From the NCBI GenBank assembly GCA_014529385.2, contig CM043965.1, positions 66,249,190 to 66,313,189 of the forward strand: 64,000 nt of DNA, written 5' to 3'. The translations under genes were made by a program, and so were the position numbers. Numbering within the stretch: the first letter of the stretch is position 1; each line of letters starts with the position of its first letter. The notes below the pieces were generated by a model that ran no database searches, was not told the DNA's origin, and was given only the letters and a program-made list of their open reading frames with translations. Below are positions 18,049 to 28,398 of the stretch, piece after piece. Origin of the DNA: Adiantum capillus-veneris. Taxonomy: Eukaryota; Streptophyta; Polypodiopsida; Polypodiales; Pteridaceae.

Positions 18049-19439
18049 TACAATGGAGAGTCCAAAGGCAAAAGTCACATGCCACGTCACCCAACCCTCC
18101 TCGCAAAATGGGCCGCTACGGAGACCCGAGTTTTGCTTGTGACCATCGCACAGTCAGGGTAGTCATTGTGGGCTTCAACTTACCGTTCTAGCATTGAATT
18201 CCCACCCCTTGCTACTATGGACGATGCTTCCTTGGTCCTCCCAAGAATGCACCTATGGACCTCAACCACGAGCACCGACATGCCCGCTACACTTGTGATG
18301 CTCCCCACCCTTTTAGAGTGCGTCGATCCTGACATGAAAAAAATTTCACTACTCGTCCATCTTCGTGCCACTGCATGTCCTCATGTCTTGATCGTGGCAC
18401 TTGCTGCCTCAGCTAGCTGGTCGACTGTGCACCAACCACCTCACCTTTTCATTCACCCAACATCACAACTCAATCGCCTGCCCATGTGACACCCCCAATC
18501 AGGTTCCCAAATTCACAAGATTTTTGAATTCTAAAGCTTCCAGACGTGCTCCGTGTAGCATCCTGCCTGCACTGACATGAGCATCTTGCCTTGCACGCGG
18601 AGTTCTTTTTGGATTCCTCGCAAATCCCAAGTCTCTCTCTCTCTCTCTCTCTCTCTCGCCCACATGGGTTTCGTTGCTTCTTTCTCTATGGCAGCTCGTC
18701 GCTGTGAGCAGCCACATCTTCCTTAATTGGACAGCATGACAGCGCCATTGCAAACAAAGTGCGGTTGTCGCCATCATTGCTCATGCGCAAAGGCGGGCCT
18801 TGACCATCACTAGTTGTGCATAGAGCTCGTTGCCTCTGTCTCTTCGCATACCATCTCCCTCTCGGTTATGCTATTTGCTGACAGTACACACACTAAAGCT
18901 AATTTTGTGCTTCTCGTGGCACATGAGCATTTGATCAGCGCTGCGCGCTGCACTCATTGTTGATTCATGAGGGCACACACACTTCACCCGCTTTGCTCCT
19001 CCTTGTAGTGCAATTGACTCTCTGCACTATCCCATTTCATTGGGGCCCTACCATGTTGTCGGTTCCCTTCTGCAGCCTCATGCATGCATCAAGCAATATT
19101 AGCCAACCTACCGTCCCTCACACAGTTCACCTGCAAGACTGCATAGGGAGGCCATCGCGACCACAAGAAGATTTAGAAATTTTATGTCTACATAGCCTTT
19201 GATAAGGGTTGTTGCATGAGGTTTTTTGAAGCCGAGCATTAGGGCTCAGGTTACCAAGTATGAGGTGGATTAGGTTGTTGGAGATCCCCATTGTGGCCTC
19301 ACCATAGGATATGTACAAATGGGTATAGGTGCTTTGATGCCAAGTTGGCAAGAAGTTGAAGGCTTTGTGTACTAAAACGATGCGGGAGAGTACATCTCCA
19401 CTAAATTCAAGAATTTTAGTAGCAAAAGAGGAATTTAAA
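18049..19439. other. Intergenic sequence, no gene recognised
   Basis: Short open frames on both strands with no recognisable product. A (CT)n microsatellite of about 13 units lies near 18,631-18,656. I see no repeat structure otherwise. Confidence 0.5.
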
Positions 19440-21678
19440 TACAATTTTATGACAAACTTACCTCCAAAGTTTTGGGGAGAGGTTGTTATGATAGCAGTTT
19501 ACATCATCCAGCTAATACACCATTGAATTAAAAGATTCAATGGGAGATGTGGACAAGCAAGAACTCCAATTCTGATAGATTACATTTACTTGGGTGTGAG
19601 GCATTCTCACATGTGCCTAAAGAGGTTAGAAAGAAATTGGACCTCAAGTCATACAAATGCATATTTATTGGCTATGGTGTAGATGGGAAGATGGGTTATG
19701 TCTCTAGCGCACGAAATCTTGGAGATTTCAAGGACTTAGCTTCAAGTCCAGTCACGCAAACAACACAGTCTACTAGCCATGTACCTACCACTAGTAATGA
19801 TCTAGAGAGAGCTAGTGATGCTCCTAAGAGAGCAGAGTCTAGTAGTTAGGTAGTGAGGAAATCTACATGTGTATCTTGTGCCCCATTGACTACTCCTATA
19901 TATAGGTAGCGAGGAGATCTGCACGTGTATCTTATGTCCCACTGATTGCTGCAGAGAGCCTACCTTCTACCAAGAGGCTATTGAGATGGAAGATAGTGTG
20001 AAGTGGGAGCAGGCAACGCAATATGAGTATAACTCGATTACGGCTAATAAGACTTGGAAATTGACAGAGTTGCCAAAGGGGAAAAAAAGCCTTGGCTTGC
20101 AAATGGGTGTATAGGAAGAAGTACACAACAGAAGATCTCGAGTCTAAGTATAAGGCTAGATTGGTTGCTAAGGTTTCAAGCAAAAATAAGGCGTGGACTT
20201 TAAAGAGACTTTCTCTCTAGTAGTCAAGATCACTACATTTCATCTTGTGCTTGGACTAGTAGCCACTGAGGCCAATGAGGACATGGAACTTGTCCAGATA
20301 GACGTGAAGACATATTTCCTTCACGAGGATCTTGATGGGGATGTCTACGTGAAGCAGTCATCTTGTGCTTGGACTAGTAGCCACTGAGGCCATTACATCT
20401 TGTGCTTGAACTAGTAGCCACTAAGGCCACTGAGGACATGGAACTTGTATAGATAGACGTGAAGATAGCTTTCCTTCATGGGGGTCTTGATGGAGATGTC
20501 TACATGAAACAACTAGAGGGCTTTGAAGTCAAACCTGAGAAGCTTGCAAGGTTAAGACTGGTGTGTAGATTGTGTAAGGCTTTGCAACAGCCAAAAACAA
20601 GGCTCAAGGCAGTGGTACATAACGTTTGACAAGTACATGCAGTCCCAAGGGTATGAAAGGATCCAAGAAGATTACTACTTGTATACCAAGAAGTTGAACG
20701 ATGGTTTACTTATAACCTTGATACTTTATGTTGATTATATGCTCATTGTTGGGAAGTCTATAGACGAGATTGCCAACTTGAAGAAGTCACTTAGCACACA
20801 ATTTACTATGAAGGATTTGGGAGATGCAAGTCACTTTCTTGGTATGAGTATCAAGAAGGATAGAGAACATGGAATACTAGAGTTGTCTCATGAAACGTAT
20901 ATCCACAAAGTCTTGCAATGTTTTAATATGCAATGAAAAAAAGTTACATTGAGTACCCAATGCAAGAAATATGAAAAACTTAGCAAGAATGATGCTCCCA
21001 AATTTGATGTTGAGAAAGCAGACATGGCCAAGGTGCCATATTCTTCAACAGTCAGCAGTCTTATGTACACCACCATGGTAGCCACGAGACCAAACATTGC
21101 TTTTACAGTGGGAGTGGTTAGTAGATTTATGGCAAATCTTGGAAAAAAGAAATGGCAAGAAATGAAGCACATTTTGAGATATTTGAAAGGTGCAATAGAC
21201 AAGTGCTTACGCTTTGGGAATAAAGATGCATCCATTGTGGGTTACATGGATGCAGCTTATGCAGGTTGTGTGGGTAATTGAAGATCCACATCTAGCTATC
21301 TTTACTTATTTTCTAGAGCAATTGTCTCATGGAGATTATGTCTCCAAAATTGTACGTCATCTTCCACCAGAGAGGTAGAGTATGTTGCAATTTTTGATGC
21401 TAACAAGGAAGCTATGTAGTTAGCTCACCTAGTGGGAGATCTTGACATTACTTAGACTCCATTGTTGCATTGTGATAGTCATAGGTTGATTGCATTAGCA
21501 AAGAAGCCTATGTTTCATTGACAACCCTGCAGATGCTCTCACAAAGAGCCTACCCTCATAGTGGTTGGCACATTGCATGGAGATAACGGATGTAGAGAAA
21601 ATCCACTTAAATGCTTCATAGTTGTACAAGTTGTCATACATAGGCCACTTGGGCCGTGTTGGCCTTCGAGTGGGAGAT
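19440..21678 (+). pseudogene. Decayed Ty1/copia pol: end of integrase, RT and RNase H
   Basis: Starts near the end of integrase (NLPPKFWGE near 19,457, then LHLLGCEAFSHVP and CIFIGYG near 19,660). RT pieces follow: VQIDVKTYFLHEDLDGDVYVKQ-like block at 20,300-20,350 and LILYVDYMLIVGKS near 20,725, where YVDY replaces the catalytic YVDD. RNase H pieces follow: YTTMVATRPNIAF near 21,065, YMDAAYAGC near 21,247, then STREVEYVA near 21,370. There are many stops and frame changes. A local duplication of the RT segment lies at 20,238-20,500. It ends at a polypurine tract (GAGTGGGAGA, 21,668-21,677). The 5' LTR, gag and protease are not recognised, so the copy is truncated or too decayed. Confidence 0.9.
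20238..20500 (+). repeat. Local duplication within the copia RT remnant
   Basis: The phrase CATCTTGTGCTTG followed by GACTAGTAGCCACT appears at about 20,238, 20,357 and 20,396 (the last with one change), and the RT block after it (GACATGGAACTTGT...GATGTCTAC) appears twice. This is an in-place rearrangement after insertion that adds stops to the RT frame. Confidence 0.8.
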
Positions 21679-22608
21679 CGTTAGGATTCAGGCCAATTGG
21701 CCGCGGACACCCATCACATTGATGGTACTAACCTTATCTATTCTTTTGATCATATGAACAGTAAGGAGTAGTGAGGTAATTTAAAAAATCCTCATTTAGT
21801 CATCCACCAACACTCTTTGTCTAATCTTCTTCTCCCTCTCACTCGGCACACACCACGCACTCTTCAACATAGATGATTGCATGTAGAAATTTTCCCACTT
21901 GGAACACATATTGACCATGCTCCACCAAGCATGACCTTGTTTTCTAGCATCCTCTAACTCTTAAATTTATCATGAACTTGTTTATCTGCATGTCCTGCCA
22001 ATTGTCACATGCCTCCAAAGTGAACCAACCATTAGTGCAATTGATAGTAGTTGCCCTTTCTCTACATTACTAAAAACAATCAAATCTTCCTAGTTCTACC
22101 CATGATGGAGGTACCCTAGAATAAGTGCATTCGTAGCCTACACATAAATCTCATCAAGGATGTCATTGAAGATAATTCTTGGATCCACACTAACTGAAAA
22201 TGTCCCATAGCTTCTTGGCATACCAATGTAGGACATACCTTACAATAAGTACCCTGCAAGGCCACATGGGGTGTCACAAGTAAGGATGCAGGTTATTTAT
22301 AAAGGACTATGGACAAAGTTTGAGTAATAAAGGGGAGCTCCCAAAAATGAACATGGCTTCCATGGTCATCTTACTCGCAGGCCCGTGTGTAGCTTCAAGT
22401 GTGGCATAGTTGTTGATGATCGTGGTGGTATTGTTGGTTGTCATTGGAAGTAGCACTAACGTAATGGGCCGATGGTGGTGTGGTGCATTGGGGTCCACAA
22501 TCGGGTGGCCCTTATACAAGGGCTGGCTTACACAATGAATGGGGGCAACTTGGGTTGTCATGGTGCTATGACAAAGGAATTGGGAAGATGAATTGCATGT
22601 GGTCGATG
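21679..22608 (+). other. Probable 3' LTR remnant of the copia element, then unassigned sequence
   Basis: Directly after the copia polypurine tract the sequence reads CGTTAGGATTC where TGTTAGG would be the usual LTR start, so the first base of the TG is mutated. The outer end of this LTR cannot be placed because no second LTR is present. The remaining sequence up to the target duplication of element 2 shows no coding signal. Confidence 0.55.
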
Positions 22609-22613
22609 CTGAC
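22609..22613. repeat. Target-site duplication, left, of element 2
   Basis: CTGAC next to the LTR start TGTTAGC; the partner at 41,162-41,166 is CCGAC, four of five bases the same. Confidence 0.75.
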
Positions 22614-23526
22614 TGTTAGCAACAAGCTAACTTGAATATCATTTTTCGAAGCTTTCATTGTAAAAACATTTATTATTTTGATGAATCGGGAATATTGTAA
22701 CTTCTACTTTTAGAATAAAGATTGTAATTGATGAGCCGGGGCTACAAGCTTTTAGATTGTATCAAACTGTCTTTAGTTAGAGCTCCCAGATTATTGGTTT
22801 TGACCATCGAAAACCTTGGCTAAGATATAAAAGCCAATTTTTGTAAGTTTTTCATAAGTTTTAGATAATAGAAACACAGTGTGAGCTAACGACGCTCACT
22901 TCTCTCCTTCTCGTGCTTTCTACTCCCTCCCCGATTGTCACATTGCAGTCACATCTATTGTGTTGCAACTGCAGGTAAGAGCTCTACGCATTGACGTAAG
23001 CATTTCATGGTAATCCATAGATTTTGGCGTCATCGATCCATGGCCTAATTTCATCATAAGTAGGAATTTAAGCTTTAAATTCAACAACTAAGTATAGGCG
23101 GGGTATTGGGGCATCATTGCTAAGCATTTAGATGCATTCTGGGTCGAAAATGACTAGGTCAAAAACTCATTGCTGCTGTTAATAATCGTAATTTTTGCAC
23201 TTGACCTAAAGTGAGATTTGAAACCATAAGCATGTGTGTTTAGGTCTTATAAACATAGCCTAGAAGTTTCGTAACGTTTGGATGTCATTTGATGCTGTAA
23301 CGAATGTGATTTGTTTGCCGATGAGCGATTAGCTTTTGGTGATTTCAGTCATTTAAGTGTAGCCTGACTTAGATGTGAGTTTTTGGTCGTTTTCCAAGAG
23401 ATTGACGACCTCTTGTAGCCTCTATGCACTAGTCGAGTCAGCTTCGTCCGATGGATTGACAATTATATTCGTGGTTCTCGCTACGTCTGTAATAAGATAG
23501 GAGTGAGGTTAGACACCCGTCCCACA
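22614..23526 (+). repeat. 5' LTR of element 2
   Basis: Starts TGTTAGCAACAAGC and ends CCCACA; the matching 3' LTR is at 40,250-41,161. It holds a TATA box at 22,826-22,833 and, at about 23,178-23,196, a partial copy (GTTAATAATCGTAATTTTT) of the palindrome that is repeated in the leader. Confidence 0.95.
22826..22833 (+). promoter_or_regulatory. TATA box in 5' LTR of element 2
   Basis: TATAAAAG in the context GGCTAAGA-TATAAAAG-CCAA; the 3' LTR has the same box at 40,461-40,468. Element 1's LTR has a matching context around TATATAAG. Confidence 0.75.
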
Positions 23527-23528
23527 TT

Positions 23529-23546
23529 TGGCACCACTGTCGGGGA
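23529..23546 (+). promoter_or_regulatory. Primer-binding site of element 2
   Basis: TGGCACCACTGTCGGGGA, two bases after the LTR end. It differs from element 1's site at a few positions only, all transitions. It belongs to the Athila/Tat type of primer site. Confidence 0.9.
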
Positions 23547-24217
23547 TCGAAGATACCAAACTAGGAAAAAACACGAGCGTCTTGTGAAGTTATCTTTTAA
23601 ATTCCTCTAGGATCTCCTATAGTCAAAACTTTCTTTTTAAAACTACATAGCTTAAGATTGTCGTCTTTTGCTGTGTAGAGGTAGCTTGGAAGTAGGTTGT
23701 ACTTGCTAAGTACCTTTAGGATTGCAGGATTGTAGAATTACATTAGGATTTTGAGAATGATTGATGGACGAGACAAGTCTTGAGATCAAGGCTCAGAAAA
23801 CCATAAAAAACCAGAATACGAGTGTTTGTGGACACTATCCACAACCCCATTGTGGTAGAACCTAAGAGTAGGGTAAGTAGAATCCTAGGTGGGATTTCAG
23901 AACATTGCTCGCTCCAAAAGAATCAATTCTGAGTTGTTTATGTGAAGTTGCAGAATTTCAGGTTTGCGGCTGGAAATAGCACCAGAAGACTGTCTACCAC
24001 TCAACCCGATTGGAGTGTATGCTTTAAAAGTTGTATGAGCCAGTGAGAAAGCTCAAGGACGCATTGAGGTAAAAATTTCAAGAGTTTGCAAAAAATCAGA
24101 TTATTTACTTTTTGACATTTTAGGCCAAATTAAGTTTTGACTTGACTCAGAGGCTTAAAATAGCTCATGAAAAGACTGTCCAGTGAAAAAGTTCAAAAAA
24201 GTGATCATTTTAGGCCT

Positions 24218-25103
24218 AAAGTAAATAATCGTGATTATTTACTTTCATCTCAAAAGTGACCAAGGTTGATATCAGAGACTCTATGCATGTGTACAAACAA
24301 CTTTTGTAAAGGCCCATAGAATTTGGATCACCAAACTGACCAAAAACTGGGTAAAAACTAAATTCTGTACCGACTTCCGAGAACTTGAGTGTAAATTGGG
24401 AAACTTTTGTTCAAACCAAGTGAAACTTGATTTATAGGCTTATATTGATGTGATAAACAAGGGTACATGCTTATTTGACCAAAAAGATGCAAAAATTTGC
24501 TAGAAGTAAATAATCGTGATTATTTACTTTTGTCCCATTTTTCAACTTTTTTAACCAAGCCAGCATACCACTAGCTTTATCATGTTATAATAAGCCCACA
24601 AATCAAATTTGGTAAGATTTGGTTCATTGGATTGAAAATTGTGACCAAATTGCCAAGTAAGTCTGCAGACACAAAACTGTTGACCATTTGAACAGAAATT
24701 ATCCAAACTTGATGAAACTTGGCTAGGAAGCTTGAGTTAAGCTGCTTAACAGATCTGTGTCAAGATTGTGACAAAAACTTGCTAGAAAATAGCATAAGTA
24801 AATAATCATGATTATTTATATCTGCTATAAAATTGTATATTTTTGCACATTTGAGTATACCACGAGGTCAAGCATATCAAGTAGACCACAAAAATCAATT
24901 TTGGTGAAATTTGGATCACAAAAGTGAGACTTAAGCCAGATTCTTAAAAACTGAATCTGTGGACACGAAACAGTTGATAACTTGAACAATTTTGGTTCAA
25001 ACTTAGTGAAACTTGTCCAGATACCTTAACAAGTTGCATACTTGACAAATCAAGCCAGAATGTGCAAAAAATTGAGAAAAGTAAATAATCTCGATTATTT
25101 ACT
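24218..25103. repeat. Array of palindromes in the leader of element 2
   Basis: Near-perfect inverted repeats built on AAGTAAATAATC-n-GATTATTTACTT, at 24,218-24,245, 24,504-24,529, 24,796-24,819 and 25,079-25,103. The centres vary (CGTG, CGTG, CATG, CTCG), so arms are kept and centres drift. Start spacings are 286, 292 and 283 bp. A half-site (ATTATTTACTT) lies at 24,101, 133 bases before the matching arm of the first full site. The same site recurs further on at 36,643 and about 36,942, and a partial copy is in each LTR. Confidence 0.9.
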
Positions 25104-25456
25104 ACTGATACACAGAGACAAACTTTTTGACTTTTGAACTTTACAATGTTAGACCAACATAATACAAGGCCACCAAGCAATTTTGGGTTCAATCAGATCC
25201 AAATTGGTACATGTTTACTCAGTTTGCAGGTTAGAGATTAGTCCTTTGGCTTTTTGCAAAAGTAGAATCTGAAAGTCTCAACTCTTGACTCACTTAGCTC
25301 AAATTGGAGTGATACATATAGACCAGTCACAATAGTTAGCAAAAATTGTACAGTCTTTATGAAAGAATAGCTAACTTGATTAAAAATGATACAGGAATCA
25401 GGTTGCAGACAAGGAATTGAAAGCTTGATAGAAGTTGCAAACAAGTCAATCCGACT

Positions 25457-25463
25457 GTAAGTA
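25457..25463 (+). promoter_or_regulatory. Possible splice donor upstream of gag in element 2
   Basis: GTAAGTA, a strong match to the plant donor consensus, 33 bases before the gag ATG. With the acceptor-like site at 37,144 it could place the 3' accessory region on a spliced message. This is inference from sequence only. Confidence 0.35.
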
Positions 25464-26379
25464 CTCTATCCAAGGCTTCACAAGTCTATATGAACCTTAG
25501 ATCTAGTCGTATACTAGCAAATCAAGGCATATTTAGAGAGACCGCTAGTAGAGTATCCACCGAAGAGAGTGTGAACCAAGGACAAGGAGATTACTGGGAC
25601 ACTATCTTTGAAGAAGTCTCAGACACTTTTTTAGAATCAACATCTGAAATGTCTTTCTATTCAACTCGTTCAGAAAACCGGAACGACAGTGCGATATAAG
25701 CACATACTCTCTTTTTATAAGATTAATCGCCTAGATCCTAATGAAGAGTATGCCATTCGCATTGATGACCATGACATAGAGTTTGAAGAGGAAATCAGGG
25801 CAAACAAACAAGGAAAATATACATGGATAAAAACGAAACTCAATGTTTACAAGTTAAAAACTTTGACGTGATCGAGTTAGAGGTAAATACCATAATTCTA
25901 GATATGGCAGCAAAAGAAGGACCACCAACTTTAGAATTTGAGGGATACGATCAAGCTCATTTGAAGCCTTTGAAACGGCTTAGTATGGATAATCCTAGGA
26001 TCGGAGTCTATTGTTGGGAGGATAGAAATGTCAAAGATCTTCTATGGACTTCTCATGCCAAATCAGGATAATTAACACCCATGAAGATAATTTATATCTT
26101 CAAAATCAAAGACAAGGGATCAGCAGATCTACCAACCTACCTATTTAGAGATTGTTATAACAATAAATTTGTTATGTTGACTCCTGAGGAGGTGGAGCAA
26201 ACCAAATACTAAGGGTACTCCATGAGGGATTTGATATTGGGCCAAGGACCAGAAACTATTCCAAGAGATGAACTTTGCGAGATCTTTTGAGAGCAATGTT
26301 AAGAAACCAAAAACTACCTCATTACGAAGAAAACCAAGTGACACTAAAGCTAGTCCAGGGCTACATGAGTCACTATTTG

Positions 26380-26538
26380 CAACTGATTGGTTTGAAGGAC
26401 TTGGAACAGGACCACAAATGCCAGGAGACCGGAAGTTGAACCAAATAGCGTGTCCGACCAACTGATTGGTTTGAAGGACTTGGAACAGGACCACAACTGC
26501 CAGGAGACCGGGAGTTGAACCAAATAGACGTGACAGAC
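26380..26538 (+). repeat. 79-bp tandem duplication in gag of element 2
   Basis: CAACTGATTGGTTTGAAGGA and the bases after it recur 79 bases on (26,380 and 26,459) with a few differences. The unit length is not a multiple of three, so it shifts the frame. Confidence 0.9.
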
Positions 26539-26945
26539 CAACTAATTTTTAAAAATGGGTCAAAAAATACAGTGGATGTAGGGATCCATATGACTAGTTA
26601 GCAAGTGCTAAGAGCAGAACGCATATTTGATTCCCATACTCAATTCGAGGGATTTGGAATGACATTAGAAGGAAAAGCGCTGACATGGTTCCAAAACATT
26701 CCATTAAGGTCAATCATGGACTTAAATACATTAGCTCAAGGATTTGTAGCTGTATGTTTCAAAACGGGAATCAAACACAAGACGGTAGCTCAAATCTATA
26801 GCTTCAAATAGAAACAAGGTGAATTTATTAGGGATTGTGCAATTAGAATGAAGCAATACATTGCAAGATGCCCAGAGCTAGAGATACCTGTAGAAGAAAG
26901 ACTAGGATCATTGTTTCTAGAGGGACTGCTAAACAAAGCCTATTA

Positions 26946-27387
26946 GGCAAAATTTGGACTCACAAAGGGGCCCTTTAAGGAGTTTGACTTTACCTCTCTC
27001 TACCAAAATGGGCGCATGGATAAATTTTTGCAAACAAACTCCAAAGTTGGCGGAGGTTTGACAGTTAGAATAACCTCTTCAAGCTCTATCTACTGATATA
27101 TAGCACACCATGAGATTCCTCATATTTTAGAAGATTCTTTTTTTGATTCACCTGTGATGTGACAACTCTGTCGGAATCTAAGTGAATAAAAAAAAGAATC
27201 TTCTAAAATATGAGGAATCTCATGGCGTGCTATATATCAGTAGATAGAGCTTGAAGAGGACATTTTAACTGTCAAACCTCCGCCAGCTTTGGAGTTTGTT
27301 TGCAAAAATTTATCCATGCGTCCGTTTTGGTAGAGAGAGGTAAAGTCAAACTCCTTAAAGGGTCCCTTTGTGAGTCCAAATTTTGCC
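26946..27387. mobile_element. 442-bp fold-back (MITE-like) insertion in gag of element 2
   Basis: Almost perfect inverted arms, 26,946-27,152 and 27,182-27,387, of about 206 bp each, separated by a loop of about 30 bp. The ends are GGCAAAATTTGG and its complement, and TA lies on both sides (26,944-26,945 and 27,388-27,389). It contains no open frame of note. It splits the gag core, whose reading resumes directly after it, so it inserted after element 2. A TA duplication would suit a Tc1/mariner-like family, but with TTA/TAA at the borders a PIF/Harbinger-like source is also possible. A transcript would form a hairpin of about 200 bp. Confidence 0.92.
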
Positions 27388-28398
27388 TAATTTGAACTTC
27401 ATGCTATACTGTATAGTAAGAAACATATGACCCTAGAAGAGTGTGTGTCAGATGCTATTAACTTAGGAGACAATTGTGATATTTTCAATGAAGAAGATGT
27501 CCCTAAGGATAACCAAAGCAAGAAAATAGCGTCCACCAAACCGGCACAAGTGGGAACTGCCCTGCTGCAGCACCGCTCACAGCCATAGAAGACATGCTCA
27601 AAAAGATGAATGACATGAATAACATGCAAAAAGCACCTATGAGGGGACCAGGACAAGGGATACCTCAACAGGGACAACCAATTAGGCCGCAGAAATGGTG
27701 TGCAATCGAGGGTAAATGGACCAACCATGATACTAATGAGTGCTATTACTGACTAAAGTATGATGGGAATGTTCAATACGTGCCTATGAGGCCACAAGGA
27801 CGACCCATGTACAGATATCACCCTAATATGGCCCCAGCTCAAAGACCACCGATGGGTATGGAAAGACATGAACTTGTGTTGGGTCAACAACCTCCATATC
27901 CTGGACATAATGCAGTGCCTGTAAAGTACATGCACTCAGAGGGAGTCATAGATGAACAAGCACTAGTACTTGTTACACCCTATGCTGAGCCTAGTCCATC
28001 TACAGTAATGGCAGAAGGAGATTGGTATATCACATCCACCTCCAATGGAAGAACCTGTGACTTATACTACACCAGAGCTTGCACTGATGTACTATGTAGC
28101 TAATCAAGGTGTTAGACCTCCAATGGTAAGACCCATGATTAAGCCGAGAACTGGAAACTATCATAACTGTGGTGCAGATGATCGTTGGAAAAATGAATGT
28201 CTAGAGCTTGATAAGAACCTAAAGCCACTTGAAGCTTATTACATACAATGTTGTCAAAAGGGAGGACACTTACCTGAAGATTTTCCAAAAAATCCTTTAA
28301 ACAAGGGTAAAACAGTAGTGAACGTAGTCCAAGTGATACGTAGTAGCTCATTCGAGAGTAAACCGATTGTTTCAATCAAGGTAATCACCAGAGCCTAG

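Larger units (their letters stand above)
23547..25489 (+). other. Leader (5' untranslated region) of element 2
   Basis: 1.9 kb without coding signal. From about 24,090 it consists of loosely repeated units of about 285 bp, each with a palindrome (separate entry) and a recurring phrase of the type CAAACTT-x2-TGAAACTTG. The unit around 24,700-24,820 can be aligned with element 1 at 10,999-11,119: matching phrases ATCCAAA...GATGAAACTTG and GATCTGTGT lie 85-86 and 44-45 bases before the palindrome in both. A sequence matching a splice donor, GTAAGTA, starts at 25,457, 33 bases before the gag ATG. Confidence 0.75.
25490..28398 (+). pseudogene. Gag of element 2, broken
   Basis: Begins MNLRSSR like element 1. 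The N-terminal region is split by a frameshift near 25,690 and a stop near 26,069. The gag core starts near 26,605 (LRAERIFDSHTQFEGFGMTLEGKALTWF), has a TAG at about 26,810, is interrupted by the fold-back element at 26,946-27,387 and resumes near 27,389 (FELHAILYSKKHMTLEECV). The Cys/His cluster KWCAIEGKWTNHDTNEC is kept near 27,695. The two zinc knuckles near 28,160 and 28,240 have lost several metal ligands. A 79-bp tandem duplication lies at 26,380-26,538. The TAG at 28,396-28,398 replaces a Gln codon of element 1 (TRAQAKK), and the frame continues after it. Confidence 0.9.

Noticed and set aside
18166-18777. Open frames on both strands as host genes
   Set aside because: No recognisable domain, no supporting structure, and overlapping frames on opposite strands of similar length suggest chance.
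22307-22561. 84-residue minus-strand frame as a gene
   Set aside because: No family resemblance, no partner exons, and it lies in transposon debris.
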